This document shows, piece after piece, positions 16,903-25,231 of a stretch of 64,000 nucleotides of DNA. The number at the start of each line of letters is the position of its first letter. Position 1 is the first letter of the stretch. The notes beneath the pieces were generated by a model that was not told where the DNA came from, did no database searches, and was given only the letters and a program-made list of their open reading frames with translations. The translations under genes and the position numbers were made by a program. This stretch comes from Caulobacter sp. NIBR2454 (GTDB lineage Bacteria; Pseudomonadota; Alphaproteobacteria; Caulobacterales; Caulobacteraceae): positions 3,295,001-3,359,000 of the forward strand of contig NZ_CP114871.1 of the NCBI RefSeq assembly GCF_027474405.1, read 5' to 3'.

Positions 16903-18063
16903 ATGCGCACTGATCCACAATCGAGCGTCCCCGCCGCCGGCGACGCACCGGCGACAGCCTGGACCGCGGCGCAGGTGCGCCAGATCTCGCTGGACGCGGC
17001 CCATAGCGCGCCGATCCTTGGGCCGTCCGACGTGGTTCGAGCCGCGCCCGACATTGACATCTGGGACGCCTGGCCGATCCAGGACGCGGACGGGGCCGCC
17101 TTTGCGTTGCCGGGAGGCGAGACCCTATGGATGGCGCTTGGCGCGCCACGCTTCCCCGATCCCGACGAGCGTCATGGCCACGCGCGAATCCACCTCTTTT
17201 CCCGGACCGACGGGCGATGGAGCGATCTTGGCCCGGCCATGCCGGACGGCTTCTCGCCCGGCAGTCGTGAATGGTCAGGCTCGGCCGTCCTTGACCAGGA
17301 CGCCGCCAGCCTGACGCTCTATTTCACGGCTACGGGTCGGCGCGGCGAGGCGGCCCTCACTTTCGAGCAGCGCCTGTTTCGCGCGCGCGCCACCTTGCGC
17401 GGTCAAACGGGGTCGTGGTCGCTGGGGGACTGGCGTGATCTGAACGAGTTTGTCCTGCTTGACCCAGACTTCTACATGGCCAGCGACGCTGGCTCGGGCG
17501 CTGTGGGCACCATCAAGGCGTTTCGCGATCCGGCCTATTTCCGCGACCCGGCCGATGGTCGCCACTATGTGTTCTTCGCCGCGTCGAAGGCCGGATCGCC
17601 TTCGGCCTTCAACGGCGTCATCGGCGCGGCCCGCGCGGATGAGGAGGCGGCGGCTCAATGGACCATCCTGCCGCCGATCATCAGCGCCGATACGCTCAAC
17701 AACGAGCTGGAACGCCCTCACGTGGTCTTCCACGAGGGTCGCTATTACCTGTTCTGGTCGACCCAGAGCCACGTCTTCAATCCCGAAGGTCCCGTCGGCC
17801 CCACGGGGCTCTACGGCATGGTGGCCGAAGGGCTTGGCCAGCAATGGCGGCCGTTGAACGGCACGGGCCTAGTGTTCGCCAACCCGCCCCAGGCGCCGCG
17901 GCAAACCTATAGTTGGCTGGTCATGCCCGACCTGCAGGTGACAAGCTTCGTCGACGACTGGGGCGATGACGTCTCGGCCCCCCGCGAAAAGCGTTTTGGC
18001 GCCACGTTCGCCCCGATGCTGCGCCTTCGCCTGAGCGGCGAAAACGCCGAGCTTGAGGCGTAG
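16903..18063 (+). CDS. GH68 fructosyl hydrolase/transferase (levansucrase or sucrase type)
   Basis: Five-bladed propeller enzyme that cleaves sucrose and may transfer fructose. With the ATG at 16903 (386 residues) the catalytic triad reads: nucleophile Asp55 in IDIWDAWP, transition-state stabiliser Asp209 in FRDP, acid/base Glu270 in NNELERPH. EWSGSA at about 123-128 is the conserved substrate-site segment. A TTG at 16864 could extend the N-terminus by 13 residues. No signal peptide is seen with either start, so the protein is cytoplasmic or exported without a cleaved leader, as known for some alphaproteobacterial levansucrases. The fructokinase starts 3 nt after its stop, which favours intracellular hydrolysis. 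Confidence 0.88.
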   Translation: MRTDPQSSVPAAGDAPATAWTAAQVRQISLDAAHSAPILGPSDVVRAAPDIDIWDAWPIQDADGAAFALPGGETLWMALGAPRFPDPDERHGHARIHLFSRTDGRWSDLGPAMPDGFSPGSREWSGSAVLDQDAASLTLYFTATGRRGEAALTFEQRLFRARATLRGQTGSWSLGDWRDLNEFVLLDPDFYMASDAGSGAVGTIKAFRDPAYFRDPADGRHYVFFAASKAGSPSAFNGVIGAARADEEAAAQWTILPPIISADTLNNELERPHVVFHEGRYYLFWSTQSHVFNPEGPVGPTGLYGMVAEGLGQQWRPLNGTGLVFANPPQAPRQTYSWLVMPDLQVTSFVDDWGDDVSAPREKRFGATFAPMLRLRLSGENAELEA

Positions 18064-18065
18064 CC

Positions 18066-18965
18066 GTGAGCGGCCCTGAACGCCTCGTCGGCGTCGAGCT
18101 TGGCGGCACCAAGGCCATCGCCATTCTCGCCGACGGCGATCAGATCACCGAGCGGGTCACATTGGCGACCCAAGCGCCAGCCGAGACCTTGGGTGCGCTT
18201 CGCGATCAGATCGATCGCTGGCGAGCGCTTTGGTCGCTGCAGGCGATCGGCATCGCCTCGTTCGGGCCCCTGCAGCTGGATCGCGGCCAGCCCGATTACG
18301 GGACCATCCTGGCTACGCCAAAGCCCGGCTGGAGCGGCGCGCGTGTCGCGGCCATGCTCACCGACGGCTTCGACTGTCCTTGGGATATCGACACCGACGT
18401 CAATGGCGCAGCCTTGGCCGAACACCTTTGGGGCGCTGGCAAGGGCTGCGAGGCCTTGAGCTACGTCACCATCGGCACGGGTGTGGGCGGGGGGCTGTTG
18501 ATCAGCGGGCGGCCTGTCCACGGCGCGATGCATCCTGAGATCGGGCACCTTCGGCTGCGCCGCGCGCCCGGCGACAGTTTTGCGGGCGCCTGCCCCTTTC
18601 ACGACGACTGCATCGAGGGGCTGGTGTGCGGCCCAGCACTGACGCAGCGGTTGGGCATGGACGCAGCCGCGGCGTCGGACGACCATCCGGCGTGGCGTTA
18701 CGTGGCCTGGGACATCGCCGAGCTTTGCGGCGCCATTTTGCTGACCACCTCGTCCGAGCGCATCCTCTTCGGCGGCAGCGTGGCGCTGGAGCGCTCTTTC
18801 CTGCTGCCTCTCGTGCGCCAGATCCTGGTTGAACGGCTTGGCGATTATCTGCCGTTCGTAACCGCGAAATCCGCCGACAGCATCATAAGGGCCGCAGCCC
18901 TTGGTCCCGACGCCGGCCCCATGGGCGCGATCGCCCTAGCCAAGCGCGCCGCGTCGAAAGCCTAG
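18066..18965 (+). CDS. ROK-family fructokinase
   Basis: ATP-dependent sugar kinase of 299 residues, predicted to phosphorylate fructose. The phosphate-binding motif is VELGGTKA (residues 9-16), the catalytic Asp lies in DTDVNGAAL, and TIGTGVGGGLL is the second phosphate motif. The zinc site is the fructokinase variety: EIGHL followed by a CPFHDDCIEGLVCGPAL segment. The start is a GTG two bases after the GH68 stop, so the pair is translationally linked. This coupling is the best evidence that fructose is released in the cytoplasm by the upstream enzyme. Confidence 0.9.
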   Translation: MSGPERLVGVELGGTKAIAILADGDQITERVTLATQAPAETLGALRDQIDRWRALWSLQAIGIASFGPLQLDRGQPDYGTILATPKPGWSGARVAAMLTDGFDCPWDIDTDVNGAALAEHLWGAGKGCEALSYVTIGTGVGGGLLISGRPVHGAMHPEIGHLRLRRAPGDSFAGACPFHDDCIEGLVCGPALTQRLGMDAAAASDDHPAWRYVAWDIAELCGAILLTTSSERILFGGSVALERSFLLPLVRQILVERLGDYLPFVTAKSADSIIRAAALGPDAGPMGAIALAKRAASKA

Positions 18966-19001
18966 CCGCCCGCACACAGCGCAGGCGGCCAGGCCTTCAA
19001 C

Positions 19002-20117
19002 TTACTTGGCCAGGTGAGTGTCGAAGAAGCGCACCATGATGTCGTAGGCCTCGCGCGATTCCGGCAGCTCGGAATTGTAGATAAAGGCGTGAAACAGACC
19101 GTCCCAGCCATGGAACTGGGACTGCACGCCGGCGGCGGTCAGCTTGTTGTGGGAGTTCAAGGCGGCGCTGAATTCGAAAGAGCGCGTTCCTGAGATCAGC
19201 AGGGTTGGCGGGAACCGCGCCAGCACGTCGCGCGACACCTCCGGGTAAGCGAGCGGATCATCGCGGCGCGCATCGCCCATATAGGTCGGCGCACGCGGCG
19301 CCGGCGGCGACGCGCTAGCGGCAGGGGGCGGCGCTCGGCGAGGGCCAGAGCCCAAAAGCCCGCCGGCCAGGTGAGCGGAGTCGCCTGCCACCATCTGGCC
19401 CAGTGAAGAGCAGAAAACGCCGACGGCGGCGGGGTTAGGAAGATCGTGGCTCTGGAACCAGGCGATAGACTGCGCGGCCAGGGTGCCGCCCGCCGAGCAG
19501 CCATAGAGGCCCACCCGCTTGGCGTCATGGGTCTTGAGCACCTGCCGATAGACCGCCGCGACGTCCTGGCTGGCCGCCGGGAACTGGTATTCGGGGCCCA
19601 TCCGGTAGTCGATCGAGATCACCTTGATGCGCATGAGCGCGGCGAGCGGAACCGATTCCACCAGTGATGCCGATCGCGCGCCGGTGACGAAGCCGCCGCC
19701 ATGCAGATTGATCAGCACGCGGTCGCGGTTTTCGGGGGAGACGCCATCGGCGGGCGTGACGACGTCCACGAGCACGCCGCCGATCGTCTCCTCGGCCACA
19801 TTGACGGCGTAGCGTCGGCGCATCGGATCGAGGAAGACGCGCATGATCGCGTCCTGCCGCGCCCGCTCGGCCTTGATGTCAGCGAGCGGCGGACCCGATC
19901 CGAAGGGCTTGTCCACGATCAGGTGGCGCAGGTAGTCGGCGCCTTCCTTGCTGAGCAGGTTGGACGGCGGGACCTCGCCGCTGAGCAGCACCGTGCCGTC
20001 GGGTTTGTAGGGCGGCGGCGCGGTCTGCGCGCCAGACAGGCCCGGCCAGCCGGTCGTGATCGCCAGGGCCAGGGGCAGCGCGGCGCAAGCACGCCGCAGG
20101 TTCGAACGCGGGGTCAT
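19002..20117 (-). CDS. Exported HSL-family alpha/beta-hydrolase esterase 2
   Basis: Second hormone-sensitive-lipase-type hydrolase: NLHGGGFVTG oxyanion motif, YGCSAGGTLAAQ nucleophile elbow (G-C-S-A-G), and C-terminal His in LFHAFIY. The start is uncertain. The frame opens with a GTG at 20183 that overlaps the upstream stop (GTGA); ATGs lie at 20132 and 20117. I choose 20117 because it gives a normal Sec signal (RRACAALPLALAITTG...SGAQ) and has GGAAAG upstream. It is downstream of, and coupled to, the ceramidase-family gene and so falls under operator 4. A low-complexity Pro/Ala insert at about residues 268-292 follows the nucleophile region. Confidence 0.85.
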   Translation of the reverse strand: MTPRSNLRRACAALPLALAITTGWPGLSGAQTAPPPYKPDGTVLLSGEVPPSNLLSKEGADYLRHLIVDKPFGSGPPLADIKAERARQDAIMRVFLDPMRRRYAVNVAEETIGGVLVDVVTPADGVSPENRDRVLINLHGGGFVTGARSASLVESVPLAALMRIKVISIDYRMGPEYQFPAASQDVAAVYRQVLKTHDAKRVGLYGCSAGGTLAAQSIAWFQSHDLPNPAAVGVFCSSLGQMVAGDSAHLAGGLLGSGPRRAPPPAASASPPAPRAPTYMGDARRDDPLAYPEVSRDVLARFPPTLLISGTRSFEFSAALNSHNKLTAAGVQSQFHGWDGLFHAFIYNSELPESREAYDIMVRFFDTHLAK

Positions 20118-20179
20118 CTTGAATCTTTCCATCAGACGCGCGCGCGAAGCGCCGGCTGAGCCGACGCATCGCCGCCCGA

Positions 20180-21625
20180 TCACTGGCTCTTGGCCGGGGT
20201 GGCGGTCACCTGATCGACAAGGTCGAGCAATCCATTGACGATGGCGGTTTCGGCGCAGCCAGGCTGCAGCCGCGAGGAGACCACCTCGAAGGTGTTGAAG
20301 CCAAAGGCCGCGTCGTTCGGAATATAGCCCGAACGCGCCACGCCATTGGTCAAGGTGGTCATCATCGTGTGCTTGAAGGGCGACTGGCGTTTGAAGCGCT
20401 GGGCGATCATCGTGAACACCTCGGCGTCGACGCCGCCGATCATGGTGTCGCCGATCCGCAGCAGGCTAAGGCGAATGCCGATGGGATCAGCCGGCTCGTA
20501 TGTGCCAGGATAGCCCGCACGGCCCTTGTCCAGGCGACGACGGCCGGGGCACGAGACGACGGTCTGAGCGCCCGCGATCTTGGCCTCGGCCACCGGCCGC
20601 TCCAGGTTGGAGCGCGAGACGTGGAGCACCTCCTCGCCCAGCATTTGGCCCATGCTTAGGGTCATCTGCTTTTGCTGATCTAGCAGGCGTGCGACCTTGG
20701 GGTTCTTGCGGTCCAGTCCCTGGCCGCCTGGCGGCATGGCGTTGCTGATGTCCTGGCCGCGCGCGGCGTAGTCTTCGATGCGGATCTGGCGCAGGTCATA
20801 GGTCTGCTGGAAGAAGATCGGATTTTGATCGCCGGCCGCGCCGTTGGAATAGACGGCGACCACATCGTCGCCCAGCGAGTCCTCGATATAGCGCGAGGCC
20901 GAACCCGGAAGATCGCCGCTGACCATGTCCAGCGAGCCAGTCAGGACGGCGTGGACCCCATAGTTGAAGTAGACCGCGATCGGCGCGCCTTGGAGTGTCT
21001 CGAACCGCACCACGGCGACGGTCTTGTCGGACGGGCCGTCGTAATTGGGCCCTTCCCACCAACGCTGGGTTTTAGGGTCGATGATGTTGCGGTTCACATT
21101 GATGTAGGAGACGCCTTGGCCATAGGCCATCCGCGCGGGGCGCAGTTTTGCCGAGGCGTTTTTCAGCGCCTGGAAGAGCGATTCCTCGTAGGCCGCGTCC
21201 CGGCCGAACGGAACGCTATGGGTGTGGGTCGCGGTCACCAGGATTTGGTTGGCGGGGATGCTAAGTTCGCTCGCGGCGCGGGCGGTCAGACGCTCCCAGA
21301 TCGGCGTGGCTACAGCGCCCGCATCGACGGTCAGCAGGGCCGCGCGGGCGCCGCCGCTCTCGATCACGATGGCGCGGGCATAGATCTTGTCGAGCACGCC
21401 GTTGAAGTTGTCCGGCAGTTTGGCCGGGGTGACGTCAACCTTGGCGGCGCCCACGCGCATGCCCGTCGTCTGGGCCAAAGCCGGGCCGGCGGTCAGCATG
21501 AGCGCGCTCGCCGCTACGAGGCCTAGCCTCTTGAAGCGGCGCCCGACGCCAGCGCACCGAAATAGGCTCGCCAGCTTTTCGATAAGATTTTCGGCGCCCC
21601 ACCACGCTCTTGTTTTTCGATTCAT
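20180..21625 (-). CDS. Neutral/alkaline ceramidase-family hydrolase, exported
   Basis: A 481-residue protein with the zinc-amidase N-terminal domain of neutral ceramidases (ILVTATHTHSVPFG zinc motif, VYSNGAAGDQNP). The C-terminal Ig-like domain of classical ~650-residue ceramidases is missing, so the substrate may be another N-acyl or O-acyl compound. GGAGG lies 9 nt before the ATG at 21625, giving a long N-region before the hydrophobic signal core (LGLVAASALMLTAGPALAQ). Operator 4 abuts this Shine-Dalgarno sequence. Regulon membership suggests it attacks a sugar-linked acyl substrate rather than ceramide, but this is inference. Confidence 0.85.
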   Translation of the reverse strand: MNRKTRAWWGAENLIEKLASLFRCAGVGRRFKRLGLVAASALMLTAGPALAQTTGMRVGAAKVDVTPAKLPDNFNGVLDKIYARAIVIESGGARAALLTVDAGAVATPIWERLTARAASELSIPANQILVTATHTHSVPFGRDAAYEESLFQALKNASAKLRPARMAYGQGVSYINVNRNIIDPKTQRWWEGPNYDGPSDKTVAVVRFETLQGAPIAVYFNYGVHAVLTGSLDMVSGDLPGSASRYIEDSLGDDVVAVYSNGAAGDQNPIFFQQTYDLRQIRIEDYAARGQDISNAMPPGGQGLDRKNPKVARLLDQQKQMTLSMGQMLGEEVLHVSRSNLERPVAEAKIAGAQTVVSCPGRRRLDKGRAGYPGTYEPADPIGIRLSLLRIGDTMIGGVDAEVFTMIAQRFKRQSPFKHTMMTTLTNGVARSGYIPNDAAFGFNTFEVVSSRLQPGCAETAIVNGLLDLVDQVTATPAKSQ

Positions 21626-21638
21626 CCGCGTTTCCTCC

Positions 21639-21650
21639 GCAATCGATTAC
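21639..21650. promoter_or_regulatory. LacI-family operator, site 4 (ceramidase/esterase 2)
   Basis: Plus strand GCAATCGATTAC; on the minus strand GTAATCGATTGC immediately precedes the GGAGG of the ceramidase-family gene, 13 bp before its ATG. Binding there would block transcription start or elongation. Confidence 0.75.
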
Positions 21651-21940
21651 CGTTTAGGCTATTCGCGGCGCGGGCGGATGGCAACTTTTTACGGCCGAGC
21701 CCTCGGACGCCGCCGCCACGGAAGGCCGAGTGAGGCCCGCATGGCGCCGTGGCAGGCGATGCGGGCCCACAGCCACCAAACCATTGTTATTCATAGGCTT
21801 TGCACCAAGAACGGCCGGGCGGCGACGAAGTCCCGTGGTGGCGAGGGCCGCGCTGACGATCAATTTCGGCCATAGGCACACAGCCCAGACCTCCAACCGC
21901 CCGTCAGATTTTTCTAGAAATCCGCCCGCAATCATGTACG
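21651..21940. other. Divergent promoter interval between ceramidase-family and TonB receptor genes
   Basis: About 290 bp without a credible open frame. Besides the flanking operators it contains the 10-bp palindrome TTTCTAGAAA at 21911-21920, of unknown meaning. Confidence 0.45.
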
Positions 21941-21950
21941 CAATCGATTG
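21941..21950. promoter_or_regulatory. LacI-family operator, site 5 (TonB receptor)
   Basis: Perfect CAATCGATTG core in TACGCAATCGATTGATA, 24 bp before the receptor ATG and just ahead of its AGGGGAG ribosome site. Confidence 0.8.
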
Positions 21951-21974
21951 ATATAAAAAATATAGGGGAGAAAC

Positions 21975-24086
21975 ATGTCACTTCACTGCAGTGTAGCCGT
22001 CGGAGCCTTGGCCATCGCCATGGCCGCTGGCGTAAGCGTCGCTCAGGCCCAGGAACAGGCCGAATCCGCCGGCGCGTCGCGCGCCCAAAGCGTCGATGAA
22101 GTCGTCGTCACCGCGCAAAAGTCCGGCGTCCAGGCCCTTCAATCGGTGCCGCTTCCCATCCAGGCCTTTTCGGGCGAGGAGATGAAGGAGCGCAACATCA
22201 ACAACATCGGCGACCTGGTCTCCAGCATTCCGGGCGCCTCGGAAGGCTTTCGTCAGTCCGTCGGTTCGCGCTTTTACAATCTGCGCGGCGCAGTGACCCA
22301 AAACGGCGACTCGCCACTGGGCTATTACCTCGACGACGTCCCGTTCATCGTCACCAATTTCGGCATCGCTCCGCCGGTTCGCTTCGTCGATATGGAGCGC
22401 GTGGAGGTCCTGCGCGGCCCGCAAGGCACGCTCTATGGACAAGGCTCGGCCGGCGGCGTGTTCATCTTCCACACGCGCGATCCTAATCTGAGCGAAATGG
22501 AATACGCCGTGGAGGGCGAGACCTCCTCGACCAAGGGGGCCGAAGGCCTCAGCTACGGGGCCAACGGCGCGCTGTCGCTCCCCCTCATCAAGGACCGGCT
22601 GGCCGTTCGCGTCAGCGGCGGCTTCTCGCGCGAAGCGGGTTGGGCCGACGCCTACTACGGCCCCTTTGACGGCACCCCCGATGAGAAGGGCGTCAACGAC
22701 GCCAAGAACGACGACCTGCGTGTCGTGGCCTTGTTCCGGCCGGTCGACAACGTCGAGATCCGCGGCCAGTACTGGAAGTTCAGGCCACGCCAGAACTTCA
22801 GCGGCTTCACCGCGGCGGTTGATCCGCCCTACTACCAAAACACCGCTGGCCAACAGGGCTTCTCCAACGGCGACTTCACCCTCTGGAGTCTGGCGGCGAC
22901 GGTCAATTTCGAGACCTTCTCCATCACCAGCGCCACCAGCCATCTGGAAGGCGAGTTCGGGATCAACCTGCCGCAGTCGCCGTCGGGCTTCTTCTCAAGC
23001 CAGTTCATGCCCAAGATGTTCGCGCAGGAAGTTCGCGTGAACTCCACCACGGACGGCCCGCTGCACTGGGTGGTCGGGGCCTCCTATCAGGATGGCCAGG
23101 GCCCGCAGGTCAACGCGCTGGTTCGTCCTGGCGTCAACATCAACGCCGACAACAACACCATCACCGAAAACTACGCCTTCTTCGGCGAGATCAGCTACGA
23201 CCTCTTCGACGGCAAGCTGGTCCCGCTGGTCGGGGCGCGGACCTATCACGACGACCGATCCTTCGAGGACGGCACGACGTTCGTGCCCACCAAGGAGGAC
23301 GTCAACACCTGGCGTCTGAACCTGGCCTATCTGCCAAGCGACGACCTGACCATGTTCCTGTCGGCCGCCACGGGCTTTAGGCCCGGCATTGTGCAGTCGC
23401 GCGTTCAGGTGGAGTCGCTGGGCCTGGCGGGCGTGCCCGCCTCGGTGGCGCTCAATCCTGAGTCCACCAAGAACTACGAGTTTGGCGTCAAGTGGCGCAG
23501 CTACGACCGCACCTGGACGGTGGGCCTGAACCTTTACCAACTGGAATATACCGATCTGCAAACCTCGGTGACCGGCGGGATCGAAGGGGTCAACGGCTTC
23601 GCCAACTTCGGTGACGCCACGTCCAAGGGCGTCGACTTCGAGGTCCACTGGCGCACCCCGATCGATGGCCTGAACCTTGGCTTTGTCGGCAATCTGAACG
23701 ACAGCGAGTACGACACGGTCAACGCCGTGGTCGCCGCCGCCCAACCGCTGCTGCGGCCCGGCTCGCGACTGCTCAACACCCTCGATAAGAACTACCGGTT
23801 CGACGTCAATTACAGCCGCGACTTCGCCCAGGGCTTTGAGGGCTTCGGCAACCTGTCGCTAAGCCACAGCGGCGATCGTCTGCAGACCAACGGGTTCACG
23901 GCCCGGCCGTACGATCTGGTCAACACCACGATCGGCGTTCGCCGCGACAGTTGGGAGCTGGCCCTCGTCGGCAACAACCTCCTTGACGAGCGTGGACCTA
24001 CGTTCGTGGGCACCAACGGCCCGCTTTCGGGCTCTGGTCCCACCCCGCGCACCGTCGGTCTGCGTCTCCGCGTCACCTCCCAGTGA
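21975..24086 (+). CDS. TonB-dependent outer-membrane receptor of the LacI regulon
   Basis: A 703-residue outer-membrane gated channel. The signal peptide is SVAVGALAIAMAAGVSVAQA. The TonB box region is VDEVVVTAQKSG, followed by the plug domain (VPLPIQAFSGEEMKERNINNIGDLVSSIPG; MERVEVLRGPQGTLYGQGSAGGVF) and a beta-barrel containing NLYQLEYTDLQTSVTG. It ends RLRVTSQ rather than in the usual terminal aromatic residue, which is slightly unusual. AGGGGAG precedes the ATG and an operator lies just upstream. It is presumably the outer-membrane entry point for the same sugar handled by the MFS carrier, GH68 enzyme and fructokinase. A terminator follows. Confidence 0.92.
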   Translation: MSLHCSVAVGALAIAMAAGVSVAQAQEQAESAGASRAQSVDEVVVTAQKSGVQALQSVPLPIQAFSGEEMKERNINNIGDLVSSIPGASEGFRQSVGSRFYNLRGAVTQNGDSPLGYYLDDVPFIVTNFGIAPPVRFVDMERVEVLRGPQGTLYGQGSAGGVFIFHTRDPNLSEMEYAVEGETSSTKGAEGLSYGANGALSLPLIKDRLAVRVSGGFSREAGWADAYYGPFDGTPDEKGVNDAKNDDLRVVALFRPVDNVEIRGQYWKFRPRQNFSGFTAAVDPPYYQNTAGQQGFSNGDFTLWSLAATVNFETFSITSATSHLEGEFGINLPQSPSGFFSSQFMPKMFAQEVRVNSTTDGPLHWVVGASYQDGQGPQVNALVRPGVNINADNNTITENYAFFGEISYDLFDGKLVPLVGARTYHDDRSFEDGTTFVPTKEDVNTWRLNLAYLPSDDLTMFLSAATGFRPGIVQSRVQVESLGLAGVPASVALNPESTKNYEFGVKWRSYDRTWTVGLNLYQLEYTDLQTSVTGGIEGVNGFANFGDATSKGVDFEVHWRTPIDGLNLGFVGNLNDSEYDTVNAVVAAAQPLLRPGSRLLNTLDKNYRFDVNYSRDFAQGFEGFGNLSLSHSGDRLQTNGFTARPYDLVNTTIGVRRDSWELALVGNNLLDERGPTFVGTNGPLSGSGPTPRTVGLRLRVTSQ

Positions 24087-24156
24087 TGCTGCGTCACCCG
24101 CCCCGCCGCTCCTGTGTCGGCGCGGGGTGGGCCACCTTGGTGCGTTAGAGCATCGC

Positions 24157-24188
24157 GCCCGCCGGCTTCAACCGGCGGGCTTCTTTTT
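24157..24188. terminator. Rho-independent terminator after TonB receptor
   Basis: Nine-bp stem GCCCGCCGG / CCGGCGGGC with loop CTTCAA, followed by TTCTTTTT on the plus strand. It lies between the convergent TonB receptor and SGNH hydrolase genes and abuts the SGNH stop. Confidence 0.9.
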
Positions 24189-25104
24189 AAGGCTGCAGCG
24201 CCTCGTCCAGAGCGGCCTTGGCGAGGGGCTCCATCACCGCATAGCCGGCGCGCGTGGGGTGAACGCCGTCATTGGCGTAGCGCGGATCAAACCCGCCTTG
24301 TGGATCGGCCAGGGGCGTGAAGTAGTCGACGAAGATCACACCTTCCTCGTCCGCCAGACGCCGCAGGCGGCCGTTGAGCGTGCGCACCATCGGGCGAACG
24401 TCGAACTCCGGACGCGGCAGCAACCGCGACATGGGCGGCAGGGCCGCCAGCACCACCTTGATGTCGTTGGCTTGCGCCAAGTCGATCATGGCCTTGATGT
24501 TGTAGACGTATTCGTCCTCGGTGATGGCGCCCGTGGCCCCGCCGATGTCGTTGGTCCCGGCCATGATGTGGACGACCCTGGGGCGCAAGGCCACGACGTC
24601 ATGGTAGAAACGCGCCACCATCTGGGTGCTGCTCTGCCCGCTGATGCCGCGATCCACATAGCCTGTTTGGAAGAAGTCGCGATTGGCCTCGATCCACCCT
24701 TCGGTGATGGAGTCGCCCATGAAGACGACGCGGGGGCGTTGGCCGCCCTGCTTAAGGGCGGCGTTGGCGTCGCGGTACCGGCAAAGATAGGCCCAGTCGC
24801 TCGCCCGCTGTTCGGCCTGTCGCGCCCGGAACGCCACCGCGGCCGGAGAGTCGCTCTTGGGGTCCATGAAGCGGCGCGCCATGGCCGACATCTCGTCCAG
24901 ATCGCGCGGGCGCGTTTCGAACTGGGCCGCCAACTGTTCGGCGCTGCGCGGCGGCGTGGCGGCGCAGCGTATGACCGTATCATTCACCGCCGGATAGGAG
25001 AGCAAAGCGTCCGCTCCAACCTGTTGGGCGCCCGGGGTCTGGGCATGCGCTGACGCCGAGACCGCGACCATAAACAGCGCCCCGACGGCGATGGCCTTTT
25101 TCAT
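24187..25104 (-). CDS. Exported SGNH/GDSL hydrolase 1 of the LacI regulon
   Basis: A 305-residue esterase with a Sec signal (MKKAIAVGALFMVAVSASAHAQ). The catalytic domain starts near residue 120: FMGDSITEGW (Ser), DRGISGQSS, AGTNDIGG and DGVHPTRAGY (Asp/His). The first ~100 residues after the signal form an extra domain with two Cys (IRCAAT, AYLCRYRD), unlike minimal SGNH proteins. GGGAGG precedes the ATG. It shares the intergenic operator (25166-25175) with the divergent second SGNH gene, so both should be co-induced. Likely role: removal of acetyl or other acyl groups from the transported glycoside. Confidence 0.9.
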   Translation of the reverse strand: MKKAIAVGALFMVAVSASAHAQTPGAQQVGADALLSYPAVNDTVIRCAATPPRSAEQLAAQFETRPRDLDEMSAMARRFMDPKSDSPAAVAFRARQAEQRASDWAYLCRYRDANAALKQGGQRPRVVFMGDSITEGWIEANRDFFQTGYVDRGISGQSSTQMVARFYHDVVALRPRVVHIMAGTNDIGGATGAITEDEYVYNIKAMIDLAQANDIKVVLAALPPMSRLLPRPEFDVRPMVRTLNGRLRRLADEEGVIFVDYFTPLADPQGGFDPRYANDGVHPTRAGYAVMEPLAKAALDEALQP

Positions 25105-25165
25105 ATTCGTCCTCCCTGTCGCCGCGTTGGGCGTGACTGTGATGGATGCGGATAATCCGCCACCT

Positions 25166-25175
25166 CAATCGATTG
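25166..25175. promoter_or_regulatory. LacI-family operator, site 6 (divergent SGNH pair)
   Basis: CAATCGATTG (extended TCAATCGATTGCA), 61 bp from the start of SGNH 1 and 56 bp from that of SGNH 2, placed to control both. Confidence 0.8.
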
Positions 25176-25231
25176 CATAACCCGAACCGGCGCCTTACGC
25201 ATCGATCCATGGCGTTGGATGGGAGGATTTC

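Noticed and set aside
12948..25175. The six CAATCGATTG sites as mobile-element or methylation (CcrM-type) motifs.
   Set aside because: CcrM recognises GANTC, which these sites lack as such, and their placement only in promoter regions of one gene cluster argues for an operator.
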